A stretch of DNA of 64,000 nucleotides from contig NC_134021.1 in NCBI RefSeq assembly GCF_040712315.1, positions 27,924,001 to 27,988,000 on the forward strand. Reading direction: 5' to 3'. Under the pieces are notes generated by a model. That model was not told where the DNA came from. It saw only the letters and a list, made by a program, of their open reading frames with translations, and ran no database searches. Shown here piece by piece: positions 33,151 to 44,555 of the stretch (position 1 is the stretch's first letter; each line of letters starts with the position of its first letter). The stretch comes from Castanea sativa. Lineage: Eukaryota > Streptophyta > Magnoliopsida > Fagales > Fagaceae. Both the position numbers and the translations under genes were made by a program.

Positions 33151-34080
33151 TCAATTGAGGGCTGCAGTCATTCTTGTCAACCTCTGAACCTCTTTAGGAT
33201 TCCGGTGAGTTACCATATAGCCTAGAAACTTGCCCGACCCCACACCAAAAGAACATTTAGAGACATTGAGTCGCAATTTGTACTTTCTCAGCGTTTGAAA
33301 AGTGTTGCTCAGATCTTCCAGATGCGTCGAAACCGCTTTACTCTTTACCACCATGTCGTCCATATATACCTCGATAGTTTTTCCCAGCTGTGGCTCAAAC
33401 ATCCTAGTCATCATCCTTTGATAGGTAGCCCCTGTGTTCTTCAAACCGAAGGGCATTACCTTATAATGATAATTTTCTGTAGGAGTGACAAATGCAGTCT
33501 TCTCCTGGTCCTCCACAGCTAAAGGTATTTGGTGATAACCTTGGAAAGCATCCAAAAAACTCATCCGAGGATGCCCAACAGTAGCATCCACCAATTGATC
33601 AATCCGAGGCATTGGGAAAGAATCTTTGGGACAAGCTTTGTTTAAATTTGTGAAGTCCACACAAACTCTCCACTTCCCATTCTTCTTTTTTATCACCACT
33701 GTATGAGCTAACCATTCAAGATAAAAAACTTCTTTGATAGCACCTGCCTTCTTGAGTTTGAGCACCTCATCCTTAACAGCCTCAAAATGCTCTTTGGAGG
33801 AGCGCCGAGCTAGTTGCCTCCTCGGTACCACAACTGGATTGACATTTAAATGATGACAAATAAAACTCAGATCAACCCCAGGGGCTTCGTAAGCATTCCA
33901 TGCGAATACATCCACATTTTTCTTCAAAAACATAATCAGCTCTGTCTTCTCCTCCTGTGGCAATTGAACTCCTACTTGAAAGAATTTCTCAGGGTCATCG
34001 TCTATAAGAACCCTTTCTAGTTCTTCACATGCAGGTTCTTCTACCGATGGTACCTCGGTTGTGGCCAGAGACTTTGATTG
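33151..34080 (-). pseudogene. Reverse transcriptase, element B
   Basis: The palm and fingers are intact with [50 protein letters not shown] and YMDD (YVDD in A). After [11 protein letters not shown] an in-frame deletion removes about 21 codons present in element A (the stretch containing GIEVNP), joining two short CGGAATC-like words. A TGA at about 33150 stands where an Arg (CGA) is expected. Upstream the frame is open to the shared TAG at 34083-34081. Confidence 0.88.
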
Positions 34081-34083
34081 CTA
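34072..34083 (-). promoter_or_regulatory. Shared TAG with readthrough-like context, element B
   Basis: On the minus strand TAG CAA TCA AAG stands exactly where element A has the same 12 bases (4192-4203), although flanking codons differ. Protease is upstream and RT downstream in one frame. Confidence 0.5.
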
Positions 34084-35079
34084 CGACTTTCCGTTAGCCG
34101 AGGCCGAGGACTTCGGTTCAGGCTGACGCAGAATTGCAGCCGTGACACACTGTCGAGTCACAGATTGACTTCCAAGCAGTTCCACCACCTGATTCCCAGA
34201 AGGAAATTTAACCTTGACATGCAAGGTTGAGGAAACGACACCCAAAGCATGCAACCAAGGTCTTGCCACAATAGCTGTATAGGGAGAATAGGCGTCTACC
34301 ACAATGAAATCTACGTTTACCACTTCTGGGCCTGATTGCACAGGCAGCCTAATTTGCCCCTTTGGTATGATAGCCTTTCCCTCAAAGCTTATCAAGGGTG
34401 AATCATAAGCTGTAAGATCTTCAAGCTTTAAGTTTAACCCTTTAAACAGGTCAGGGTACATGATATCTGCGCCACTCCCCTAATCGACCATCACCCTCCT
34501 CACATCGTATTCCCCTATCCTAAGGGTAACAACCAAGGCATCATCATGTGATTGGATAGTCCCGATTTTGTCCTCTTCCGAGAAACCCAAAACTGGTAGG
34601 ATATTCGCCTTAATCCTCTTCGGCTGATCCCTTGATTCCTCGGCCAAGGTCCGAGCTACAGACATCACCTTGGAAGGATTTGAGCCAATCCTTCCAAGTG
34701 CAGCGAAAATAACATTGATTGTAGCCGGAGGAGGCCTTGATGAAGGGCCACTATGGTTCGCCGCCCCTGAGTGGTTTCCTTGCCCATTAGGCTGATACAG
34801 GAATTGCTTTAACTTTTCCTCTTTAACCAATTGCTCCAAATGGTTCCACAGAGTCCGACAATCCTCAGTGGTATGACCCCTCTCCTGGTGATAATGGCAA
34901 TGGATATTTTGGTTGCGTCTCAAAGGGTCTGCTGCCATCTTATTGGGCCATTTGAAGTATGACTCATGCCTGATTTTCTCCAACAGCTGTTGCATTGGTT
35001 CCTTGAAAACGGTGTTGACCACCTGTGGGACGGTAGGACCAGCTTGTTTGGAAAAATCTCTTCCAAAAGATTTCCTCAA
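34081..35079 (-). pseudogene. Gag nucleocapsid tail and protease, element B
   Basis: The frame 35079-34480 has the zinc-knuckle-like CHYHQERGHTTEDC (same C-H-H-C pattern as A) and reaches the protease active site. The residue after the catalytic Asp is a TAG (34482-34480) where A has Gln, so the stop interrupts the D-x-G triad. The frame then continues GSGADIMYPDLF to VARPWLHALG and ends at the shared TAG. The upstream junction to gag is a deletion: the linker of about 40 codons found in A is missing and a TTGAGGAAAT word is duplicated at the break (35076-35100). Confidence 0.85.
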
Positions 35080-35960
35080 GATTTCCTCAAGTCATGCTCT
35101 GTAGGTAGGCCAACCTTGAAAGTCCTTATCGCCACATCATCGAAGTCTCCGTCAATCTCATTGAACATCTCCCAGTACTTGTCTGAATACGTTCTCAGGG
35201 TTTCCCCTTCTCTCATGGCCATGGATAATAATGAATCCAAAGGTCGAGGAACTCTACTGCATGTGATGAAACGAGAGCTAAATGCCCTAGTAAGTTCCTT
35301 GAAAGAATTGATAGAGCCTGCCCTCAAGCCATCAAACCACCTCATCGCCACGGGTCCTAGGCTAGAGGGAAATATTTTGCATATCAAAGTCTCATTCTTG
35401 GAATGTACTACCATCCTTTGGCTGAAATGACTCACATGCTCCACAGGATCCGTTCGGCCATTACAAATAGTAAAGGCCGGTTGTATGAAGCGCTGAGGTA
35501 GCCTCCCTTCTTCCAACTTGTGTGTGAAGGGTGACCTGGAGATTTGATGCAACGCCCTACCCATAGCATCATTTCCCAAGCTCCTAGAGGAATAGTTTTT
35601 ACCCTGCTGCCCATGCAGGTTGTCTTCCTCGTAAGAGAAAGATTCATCTGGGAGAGTTCTGGATCTCTGCCTATAATTGTCATCTTCGGAACCCTCTGAA
35701 GAGGGATCGGAGACAGAAGGATTTCGCCTTCGCCTTTCGTAACGTAACTTCCTTTTTAGGCTGTCAATTTCTTTCTACATGGCTTTGGTATTTTCCTCAT
35801 GAGGAACTCTGCTTCCCCCTCGTGAATGACTCCTACTTCTGGTAGTGTGCATAGTATGTACACTACCCTCCCGGTTTTCTTCATGCTCAAGATGCAAGGA
35901 GTGATCCTCATTCTGGGACCCCACAGACTCCGCCCGGTGTTGTGGTCCTGAGCCCACCAT
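35076..35960 (-). pseudogene. gag N-terminal and capsid part, element B
   Basis: ATG at 35960 (MVGSGPQHRAESVGS) is homologous to the element A start at 2172. A TAG near 35777 replaces a Gln of the N-terminal charged region; after it the frame continues through RALHQISRSPF, NGRTDPVEHVSHFSQ and AMRWFDGLRAGS to DLRKS. Nothing suggests a different role from element A's Gag. Confidence 0.85.
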
Positions 35961-35987
35961 GATGTTAAACCTCTTCAAACACTAGAA

Positions 35988-36005
35988 TTCCCACAGATGG
36001 TGCCA
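35988..36005 (-). promoter_or_regulatory. Primer-binding site, element B
   Basis: Minus-strand TGGCACCATCTGTGGGAA begins two bases from the LTR, differing from element A's site by two transitions. Confidence 0.7.
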
Positions 36006-36007
36006 AT

Positions 36008-36800
36008 TGTAAGGACACAATTCGAGCTCCTAACCCACAATCCAAAGGGAAAGGGCTTGAAAGACCTTTTTACAATTAATTTGTAGAGAGCGGGCTTGAA
36101 ATCTAGATTCTAAAAATGGTTTAAACAACAAAGAAAAATGGGCTTTGGGCCCAATGGCACAAATAAGGAGTTGTATATATGAATATGAATGAAAAACTCC
36201 TCCTCGAACACAATCTGAGGATAGTTTATAATACTGCTTCTCAAGACAGATTACAATTGTGGACAGTCAGATTTACCCTGTACTTTTCTTTCTTTTCTTT
36301 CAAAAAAAGGCCTCCTATTTTACCGAAGGTCCCTTCTCTCATTTAGACTCCCTTCCTCTTCCCCTTCTCATCATCCACCTCATGGTTAGGGACCAAGTTT
36401 CAAACCTGATATTCAGGTCTCACCTCTCTATTAATGCGGCCAGAATATCATATGCAGAGCATTCAATGCGGGGGCGGTGATAAACAGCTTTATCTTAGAT
36501 ATTCTATTGTCCTTCTTCTTATCTTCCACGTGTAACATATCTAGAACATAGCCTGGGGAACTTCTAGAACATAGCTTGTGGATTTTAACTAACCTTTCTT
36601 CCACCTCGGCTTCATATAGCCGAGGACACAATCTTCCTCGAACATACCTTTTCAGTCATTATCTCTCCTTTGTTTAGTATCTTCTCATGGGTTAACATTC
36701 ATACACCCTCAGACCATCATGTGTCTTTGGACTGGGCTTTTAGCCTAAAGAATACTCTTTGGGCCAACCCAGATATATTCCTGGGCCCAATGGCCCTACA
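36008..36800 (-). repeat. 5' LTR of element B (793 bp)
   Basis: On + it starts TGTAAGGACACAATTCG and ends GGCCCTACA. The promoter box that reads TATAAATG in the other LTR is TCTAAATG here (36340-36347), so the LTR that should drive gag-pol has a damaged TATA box. It lacks a block of about 50 bp found in the 3' LTR. Confidence 0.92.
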
Positions 36801-36805
36801 AAAGG

Positions 36806-38276
36806 TTTCTGGCAGTCTGACCGGAAGATGTTAGATTTCTCTCGTTACCAACGCTCTTTCCGAATAGCAAATGTTCTCTCTTATTTCTCTATCTTTGCCC
36901 TCTCCAAACCTAAATCATATATAACCCCAAATTTTAAAAAATCAAATCAAAACCTAATGTAACCCATATACCTAAATTAAAATCAATCCAACCAAATTTC
37001 TTAAAACTAATTCATATTTCATACCCAGATCTAAGGAAGAATGAAAAAAAAAAAAAAAAAAAAACCTTACCAGTGGTAGTTCTCTCTATGTTCGTATCTC
37101 AACTCTTGCGTGCATTACCAATACCGGTTCTGGTGGTATAAGTTTGGCAAGAGAACGGACAGTGGTGGGAAAATGATGGTGATGGCTAGCCGTACGAACT
37201 CTGTCTCCTTCTCATCTTTGTATTGCAAGGTTTTTTTTTTTTTTTTTCCTCCTCTATCTCTATATCCCAAGCGTTATAGTATTTTAACTGGTTTATATAT
37301 ATATAGAAAAACGGTGTTAAGATGAAACGATGTTAAGACGGTGGAACAATATAATTTATCGCTTTTTAACTTATACGTGATAGAATTTTAAATGGGCATT
37401 TTTCCTACATGGCAACACCTCTTTAGTTATAGGAAAAGGCTTCTGCTTTTATATATAGTATTAGATATTGATTTGAATTTTAAAGAAATAAGAATCAAAC
37501 AACAAAGTATTTTCAAACAAGTATAAAACATATTTTAAACCTTTGTGGATGAAACTCTGATGGCAAGGAGGTGAAGACTGTTTTTAAATGGATTAATGGT
37601 TTAAGAGGAAGACCAATAGAGTAGGCTGAGTAGCTAATGAGTTTAGGAAAGGACCGTTGAAGTTCTCTTTTGAAGGTGTTCCTAGCTCTTCTTTTTCTTC
37701 CTTTTATTTTTTTATTTTTTACTCTAGCATTTTTTCCGTGGGCCAAATGAATTCAATCCCCAACTCTGTCGAGAGAATTTGATGACTACATTTTTTTTTT
37801 TTTTTTCATTAAACCCTAAATCTTACAAAGTGCCCTCTGAATGGTATTTATAGTAAATTAAGTCATATACTAAAAATAGAAAAACATGTGTTATAATACC
37901 TGAAATACAGGAAGTTTTAGGATTATTTTATTTTCACACTAAGTAAGATTAGATACAATGAATTTGGACTTGAGTTATATAACAAACTTAGACCTTGACT
38001 AAAATTAGGTCTTGATACCTTTAACAAATATATATACCAAGGAATCATAGGCTGTAACAATTGAATCCATGCAATGCGACATTCCCTCTTTGAATACATG
38101 CATTCTACCGACAAAATTAGTCAATTGATAATGAATATATCATTTTTTTGGAGGGACAAGTTTATTAAGAATCAGTTTATTAATTTTTTATGTTACAAGC
38201 AATATTTGTTATAATAGTGTAACCTTCTCTTACTATACCATGTTTGATTATTTATAGCGGCTAATTTAATTAAATT
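36806..38276. other. Intergenic DNA between elements B and C
   Basis: No gene is recognised. A Lys/Arg-rich open frame on the minus strand (37513-37746) and a short + frame (37110-37325) have no domain. The (A)n run at 37046-37065 and T run at 37231-37247 bracket non-repetitive text. Minus-strand TCTAATACTATATATAAAA starting at 37465 after an A looks like a Helitron 5' end, but no matching 3' end was found. Confidence 0.5.
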
Positions 38277-39324
38277 TGATGAGTAGTGTAAAATGATCGT
38301 CCATAAAGCGACCGTCATTACTAAGGACGATTGTCATTACTAAAAACAATCGTAAGTGCACATTAATACCCAAATATAAATTCCTCACTTAAATGACACA
38401 AGTGTAACGGACGTACAGCCTTTGCATCCACCAGCTCACAGCTGTTATAATCACCTCAAGCTAACCGTTATACAACCGTTACAAGACATTGAATGGGGAG
38501 GTTAAATGGCTATTAAATGAGCCATTTAACCCTTCAGCTCAACCATAACGCCTAAGAAGATAAATGCACAAAGCATTTGACAGATAGCGATAAAATGCGC
38601 ATCCATATTGCAAACCATCCAAGTTAATGACGAGTAAAAGTATGGACAAGTATAAGCGCATTAATTCTAGATAGAATTTAAATTCCTCACTTAAATGGCA
38701 CAAGTGTAACAGATGTACAGCCTTTCTAGCCACCATCTCAAAGTTGTTATAGCCACCTCAAGCTGACCATTACATAGCCGTTACAAAACATTGAACGGGG
38801 AGGTTAAATGGCTATTAAATGAGCCATTTTACCCTCCAGCTCAACCATAATGCCTAAGAAGATAAATGCACAAAGCATTTGACGGATAGCGATAAAATGC
38901 TTATTCATATTGCAAACCATCCAAGTTAATGATGAGTAAAAGTATAGACGAGCATAAGCACATTAATTCCAGACAACATTTAATGACCAAATGATGAATG
39001 AACGTGGAGTCATTACCACTATCCAATTATGTGCAGTTAATGGCCATTACGAACGTTAAAGGGCTGGGATTAAGTGGTCATTATTGAGACATAAATCCTC
39101 CAGCTCAAGAGAGACAAGTAAGTGATTCATATTGAACACACACACAAATTGCTCTACAGATTACAGATTTCTAAAAAGTTTAAGCTAATTTTAGTATCGG
39201 AGGGTCCTTGGCAGGCCCCAAACCGATGTCATTATCTACTTAGTGTTTTCTCTCATATAAGATGTTAAGGTTGTCCATCGCATTGACGTGGAACATACTA
39301 ACGAGGTGAAATTGTGTTTTATGA
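38277..39324 (+). repeat. 5' LTR of element C with internal duplication
   Basis: At 1048 bp it is longer than its partner (809 bp). A segment of about 308 bp starting near 38379 (TTCCTCACTTAAATG) is repeated in tandem from about 38687. About 70 bp that contain the TATA box in the 3' LTR (TATAAAG, 43762-43768) are missing after 39100. It ends TTTTATGA instead of TTTTATCA. Confidence 0.88.
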
Positions 39325-39327
39325 GGT

Positions 39328-39345
39328 TGGCGCCGTTTGTGGGGA
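39328..39345 (+). promoter_or_regulatory. Primer-binding site, element C
   Basis: TGGCGCCGTTTGTGGGGA starts three bases after the LTR and is close to the sites of A, B and D. Confidence 0.75.
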
Positions 39346-39405
39346 ACGACAGACTATTAATCAATAAGCTGTTGAATTCTCTACTGACTAAGTTCCTTAG
39401 AACCA

Positions 39406-40340
39406 ATGGGCTCAACCACAATGGCGCCGCTGGACCCGATAGTGATGGCTCAACAAATCCAAGCACTAACAGCCAATGTGCAAGAATTGAAGGAACAAAA
39501 TGAAGACTTGAAGTGGAGAGTGCGTTCAGAAGGCACAAATACATCACAGTCACGATGTAATTGCAATGACAATGACAACGAAGCCTATAGTCTAGGAACT
39601 AGCAGAAGAGAAACTTTTAAGCACACTGTACAGTCGACTCATGGCAACAATCAGATGATGAAAAGCATGAGGAAGGAGTTAGACGAAGTCAAAAATGCCA
39701 TGAAGGGAAAGACAGTGATAAATCTTGACGTCATGATCAAGAGGACAGCCTCACCCTTCACTGCCAGTGTTTTGGAGTGCCCCTTGCCTCCCAAATTTTG
39801 TCTCCCACAAATGGAGGTTTACAATGGCACTAAGGATCCCCTAGATCACATAAGGGCATTCAAGACAATATTAAACCTCCAACAGACCCCAGACGAGGTA
39901 ATTTGTAGATCATTCCTAGAAACCCTCAGAGGAGCAACAAGGGTGTAAAACGCCATAAGAGGCCTACCTCATACCTGCTAACTGTGAAGCAATAGGAAGG
40001 GGAAACCTTGAGAGAGTATGTAAAATGCTTCAACAAAGAAATATTAGAAATTTACGAGGTAGACGATCAGGTGATAATGATGACCTTCCAAGCAGGGTTG
40101 AATAATACTGACCTCGTCTTCTCTCTAGGGAAGACTCAGACAACTACAATGACAAACCTCCTGTTCAAAGCCTAGAAGTACATGTACGGAGAGGATGCAT
40201 ATGCGGCGAATGGAGTAGATGGCAAGCGGAAGATGGAATAAATTGACGAGCTTTAACACAAAAAGAAGGAGAAGAAGGATCGTTTTCCCAGTCGAAAGGA
40301 CAATAACGAAAATACGCAAGCTTATACAAGATCGTCAAGT
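39406..40340 (+). pseudogene. gag of element C
   Basis: The open part (39406-39948) starts MGSTTMAPLDPIVMAQQ, has a short coiled-coil N-terminus and the gag core PLPPKFCLPQMEVYNGTKDPLDH, ending SFLETLRGATRV. A gap and frameshift follow at about 39950. The next frame continues RPTSYLLTVKQ-stop-EGETLREYVK and QVIMMTFQAGLNNTDLVFSLG. Stops sit where Gln is expected (KQ-Q, KA-Q), both TAG. The nucleocapsid end is lost in the deletion near 40340-40385. Confidence 0.82.
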
Positions 40341-40384
40341 ATTCTAGAAGAGGAACTTGTTAGCTCGAAACATTCAACACTAAA

Positions 40385-40435
40385 CAGTTACCTCGTCCAT
40401 GGAATGTAGAGTACTTTAAGAGGTATTATTAGTAG
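40385..40435 (+). pseudogene. Last codons of pol, element C
   Basis: KQLPRPWNVEYFKRYY and a stop match the integrase C-terminal end of elements A and D (RPWNVNNLRRYYY; HPWNTEHLKKYY). They directly follow gag, which shows that the central 3-4 kb of pol was lost. Confidence 0.75.
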
Positions 40436-40632
40436 TTAGATGACATTTTCAATTTTCTTTCATCAAACTGTTTTCTAAGCAAGAATGAATAAGGGGACAT
40501 TTTTCCCCACATGAATAAATGTTGTTCTCTTGAAAGATCTAAAAGTATTATTTACCATACAAAAGAAAAAAAAAATCAAGAAGAAAGCCCGTCATTGAAG
40601 TCCAATGAGTAAAACCAAGTAGAGGATAAAAA

Positions 40633-41030
40633 TCTCGATAAGAGTAAAATCGTCACATAAGGTTCCATTCGAACGAGTACAATCATAATGACAATCAAAT
40701 TCTCAAAGCAAGAGTAAGTTATATGATTAAATTCGCATGGTTAAAAACCGAAGAACACGATCATAATGATGATTAAATTCTCAAAATGAGAGTAAGTCAT
40801 ATGATTAAATTTGCATGGTTAAAAACCGATGAGCACAATCATAATGACGATCAAATTCTCAAAGTGAGAGTAAGTCATATGACTAAATTCGCATGATTAA
40901 AAACCAACGAGCACAATTATAGTGACGATCAAATTCTCAAAGCAAGAGTAAGTCATATGATTAAATTTGCATGGCTAAAAACCAACGGGTACAATCATAA
41001 TGACAATCAAGTTCTCAAAGTGATAAAAAG
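40633..41030 (+). repeat. Tandem array, 78 bp x about 5, element C
   Basis: AGAGTAAGT landmarks stand at 40711, 40789, 40867 and 40945, exactly 78 bp apart. Units carry TCATATGATTAAATT(C/T)GCATGG and GACGATCAAATTCTCAAA. The array occupies the slot after the pol end, as in A, B and D, but is unrelated in sequence. Confidence 0.9.
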
Positions 41031-41257
41031 TCGTATAATTAAAGCCACAACTATAAAAACCAAAGGGCATAACTGCTTCGGTGAAATTCTTAGAGAAGCA
41101 GGCAAGATCGATAAAACAAAAGCTCTACCTAATTATCAAGATTAGCAAGAAGTGTGTGCTATAAATGGCATCCAAAGATAGGAGTTTGTGAGAGACTACA
41201 CCCTCAACCCAGTTTTGGATGTGGTGTTAGGCCAAACCCACGTGAATGGGTGGAGTC

Positions 41258-43100
41258 GTGTTATTGCCTCTCAAAATGGAGGTTCAACTGATTATATTTT
41301 CCCTTTTAAATTAAGGGTTTTACAATGGAGTCGTCACTTATTTAATTATTGAAATAAATAAAAAAACCAAAATTGAAAATTTTCTCATTTTATTGATTTG
41401 CAAATGAATTTACATTGATCATAAGAAATTATATGGCTTTGGTCCTAGATACAATCTAAGATAAAGTATATGGCTTTGTTTCCCAGTTACAATCTAGAAA
41501 TTGATAATTACATGGAAAAAGCATTGATCTATCAACCCTTGATCTAAGCTCGGAGGCTATGTTACAACGTGGGAAGGTGTTAGGCACCCACCTTGCCTGA
41601 TGAAACTGGTCTTAGACTATGGTGGCCAACATTCATATCATATCATCCAATATGTCAATCAATTTGCATGTGTGCATGTGATAAACCCTAATTTAATTTA
41701 TTAAGCATTGCATTTGGATTGAAAAATAAATTCTAGTGAATGTGTGTGGATGGTGATATCTTAGATTCAAGGATTTGAAAGAATTATGAAACAAACATCT
41801 TTTTCATATTTTTATGTGGATTTAAGATCAGAACTAGTGTTATGCATAAACATGTGATGAACAGCCAAGAACATGTGAAGAACACATAAGAACATTTAAG
41901 AACATTCAAACACATTCAAGGAAATTTAAATAATTACTATCATGCTATAATCTTAAATTCTCATCATGGCAACATAAAAAACAAGTTAGGGAAAGTGATT
42001 ATACCTTCATGCAAGATCCACATAGTGGAGGAGGAGACTCTTGGTGGAGGTACTAAGGGTGGAATAGAAAAGAATAGCTAGAAGAGGGGGAGTGAGTCTC
42101 ACTCAATACCTTAAGTCTCAGGGAGACCAAGATATGAGAAGACTACTCTACTTCATTAGAACTCAAGAGAGGAGAAGAGAGGGGGTTTTTGTGTGTCTTG
42201 GAATGGAAGAGATGGGGAGTTTATATAGTAGTGGTGGAGAAAATATGAACGGAAGGTCATTTACTGAGGGTTGACAAAAAATAATAAACCTAGACCTTAT
42301 TTTAGCATTTGGGAAAATCTAGTGCATTAAATGTAGAAATTGGTGGGAGTGGGGAGCAAGCAAAATTTGGTTTTCCTGTAGCTACTGTAATAGCTTATAG
42401 AGCCAACTTCAAAAAATCATATCTTACTCAATTCTGATCAGAATTTTCTCGTTCTTGTGCTAAAAGCGAAGCGCCGGATGTCTAGTTTCTGGGAAAATTA
42501 ACCCCATTCACAAATTCAATATATTCTGAGAGATATCAACAAAATGGTGAGCAAATGTCATTTGTTAGAAAATAATTTCAGCACAATTAATATTAATAGG
42601 TCTCAAATTAGTTTCCAATTAACATTAATAGGCTCCTATCACTCCCATTTTAGACTTAATTAGTTCCAAATTCACCTTAATTAAAAAATAATTGCACAAA
42701 TTACTCATTGAATAATTAATGTTTGACTATCTAATTAATTAAGTGTGTGCAACCTTACCATAAAATGTAGTCCTAGCCAATCAAATTATGAGACGTCATT
42801 AATCTCAAATTAATTATAATTATAACCAATTGGAATCAATTGTTCATAATCACATATAGTCAGACTCAATTTGTGATAGTGCATCTTGGCCATTAAAACT
42901 TGATTTGATAATAACTTTCAATTTGATGGTCTAATTAGGGCTTATGACTAGTCAATTTAATCGTTACAATATCAAGATCATTTTGATATAATGAGATTAA
43001 GGATCTAATGACCAAAATCAAGATGTATATTTCTAAGGTGAAATTACCCTTTTACCCCCCATGTAAGGTTAAATGCGACTTGCAAAATGGGGTGTCAATA
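41258..43100 (-). mobile_element. Probable solo LTR nested in element C
   Basis: On the minus strand it begins TATTGACACCCCATTTTGC, like the LTR-type start TGTAGACACCTCATTTTG at 55915, and ends GGCAATAACAC. GAGTC occurs on both sides (41253-41257 and 43101-43105), a possible 5-bp target duplication. About 1.84 kb has no ORF of note. The boundaries carry one odd base at the left end, so the call is tentative. Confidence 0.42.
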
Positions 43101-43179
43101 GAGTCTTTGTCAAAACAAGTGTAAACTGTCAATATTCCTACAGCCATCCAAAAGGTTGACGCAGGAATAAGGGGGCAAT

Positions 43180-43988
43180 TGATGAGTAGTGTAAAATGGT
43201 CATCCATAAAGTGACTGTCATTACTAAGGATGATCATCATTACTAAAGACGATCATAAGTGCACATTAACACCGAGATATAAATTCCTCACTTAAATGGC
43301 ACAAGTGTAACAGGCGTATAGCCTTTTCAGCCACCAGCTCATAGCTATTACAGCCACCTCAAGTTGACCATTATGCAGCCGTTACAAGACATTGAATAGG
43401 GAGGTTAAATGGCTATTAAATCAGCCATTTAACCCTCCAGCTTAACCATAACACCTGAGAAGATAAATGCACAAAGCATTTGATGGATAACAGTAAAATA
43501 CTTGTCCATATTGCAAGCCATCCAAATTAATGACAAGTAAAAGTATGGACGAGTATAAGTGCATTAATTCCAGACAGCATTTAATGACCAAATGATGAAT
43601 GAACGCGGAGCCGTTACCACTGTCCAATTATGTGCAATTAATGGCTGTTACGAACGTTGAAGGTCTGAGATTAAGTGGTCATTATTGAGCCATAAATCCT
43701 CTAGCTTAAGTACAATGTAAGAAGAGGCCAACAAATTGGATATTTACTCACACAAAGGCTATATAAAGCTATGAGGGATAAGCAAGTGATTCATATTGTA
43801 CAGACACACAAATTGCTCTACAAATTACATATTTTTAAAGAGTTTAAGCTAATTTAAGTATCGGAGGGTTCTTGATAAGCCCCAAACCGGTGTCATTAGC
43901 TACTCAATGTTTTCTCTCATATAGGATCTCAAGGCCGTCCATCGTACTGACGAGGAATATATTGACAAGGCAAAATTGCGTTTTATCA
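43180..43988 (+). repeat. 3' LTR of element C
   Basis: This 809-bp LTR runs TGATGAGTAGTG to GTTTTATCA, preceded by the polypurine tract AATAAGGGGGCAAT and followed by AAATT. It keeps TATAAAG at 43762-43768, which the 5' LTR has lost. Confidence 0.9.
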
Positions 43989-43993
43989 AAATT

Positions 43994-44477
43994 GATAGCT
44001 ATAACCATTTACTATGATTAATTTGTTATGCATTTTCTTTGTATTTAAATTGCTAAAATGTATTATTTGAGGTAATCTTTGGCCAAATCGAACAGTAAAT
44101 GACAAATGTAAGCTTATATATAATAAAAACACTTGCAATGTTGATAATACTGCACAAAATAATTTATTTTTTTATGCACCGATCCTTTGCAAGGACCATT
44201 ATGATTTTCAAATGACTTCCATCATATGTATTCAAAGTGATAGAACATTTCCCTCAAAAAAGAAAAAAAGTGAAGCAACATTGACATTTCATTGTTCCTC
44301 TTTCAACAGGAAAATCAAAAGCAAGCATATGATTACAACAGCGGAAACATTGTTACTATTTTATTAGCAAGTAGCAATCGCATGGCTATTTTGGCCTAAT
44401 ATTAAATAGAAAAAGAAGAAGAAGGAGAACTTAAACTCATGATAGAGGGGATACTCAAAAATGAAAACAAAGCTTTC
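43994..44477. other. DNA downstream of the PR-10 remnant
   Basis: No independent gene is seen. On the minus strand this follows the PR-10 C-terminus, so it includes what was its 3' UTR. The usual stop after the last PR-10 residue is not present; an open extension with a Phe run follows. Confidence 0.45.
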
Positions 44478-44555
44478 GTTATAGGCATCGGGATTTGCCA
44501 AGAGGTAGTCCTCAATAGCCTTAAAAAGACCCACAGCCTTTTCTTTACTAGCCTT
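44478..44555 (-). pseudogene. PR-10 / Bet v 1-like protein, C-terminal fragment
   Basis: Read on the minus strand from 44555: KASKEKAVGLFKAIEDYLLA and then NPDAYN, the C-terminal amphipathic helix of the PR-10 family, small cytosolic defence proteins (about 160 residues) with a ligand-binding cavity. The 26 codons join directly to the fragment at 54063-54176 if element D is removed; the five bases at the joint (GCCTT here, ACCTT there) are the element's target duplication with one change. The stop after AYN is missing. The wording is closest to Fagales allergen-type PR-10 proteins as I remember them, which is my main clue to the host lineage. Confidence 0.82.

Larger units (their letters stand above)
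25154..36800 (-). mobile_element. Element B: Ty3/gypsy (Tat-like) retrotransposon, older relative of A
   Basis: This 11.6-kb element is on the minus strand, with LTRs 36008-36800 (5') and 25154-25996 (3') and target duplication AAAGG at 25149-25153 and 36801-36805. The same genes as element A are present in the same order, including the antisense gene (here on +). The LTRs differ by many substitutions and by a block of about 50 bp present near 25530-25585 and absent from the other. gag and pol contain stops that mostly replace Gln, Trp or Arg codons, plus deletions. It is much older than A, yet its pol is less frameshifted. Confidence 0.93.
38277..43988 (+). mobile_element. Element C: internally deleted gypsy retrotransposon
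   Basis: LTRs are 38277-39324 and 43180-43988, with target duplication AAATT at 38272-38276 and 43989-43993. The interior has a PBS, most of gag, then directly the last codons of pol; PR, RT, RNase H and most of integrase are gone. A 78-bp tandem array and a nested LTR-like insertion follow. It is a non-autonomous deletion derivative. Confidence 0.9.

Noticed and set aside
37513..37746. Lys/Arg-rich minus-strand frame of 77 codons
   Set aside because: Composition follows from a poly-pyrimidine/purine stretch; no domain, no neighbour support.
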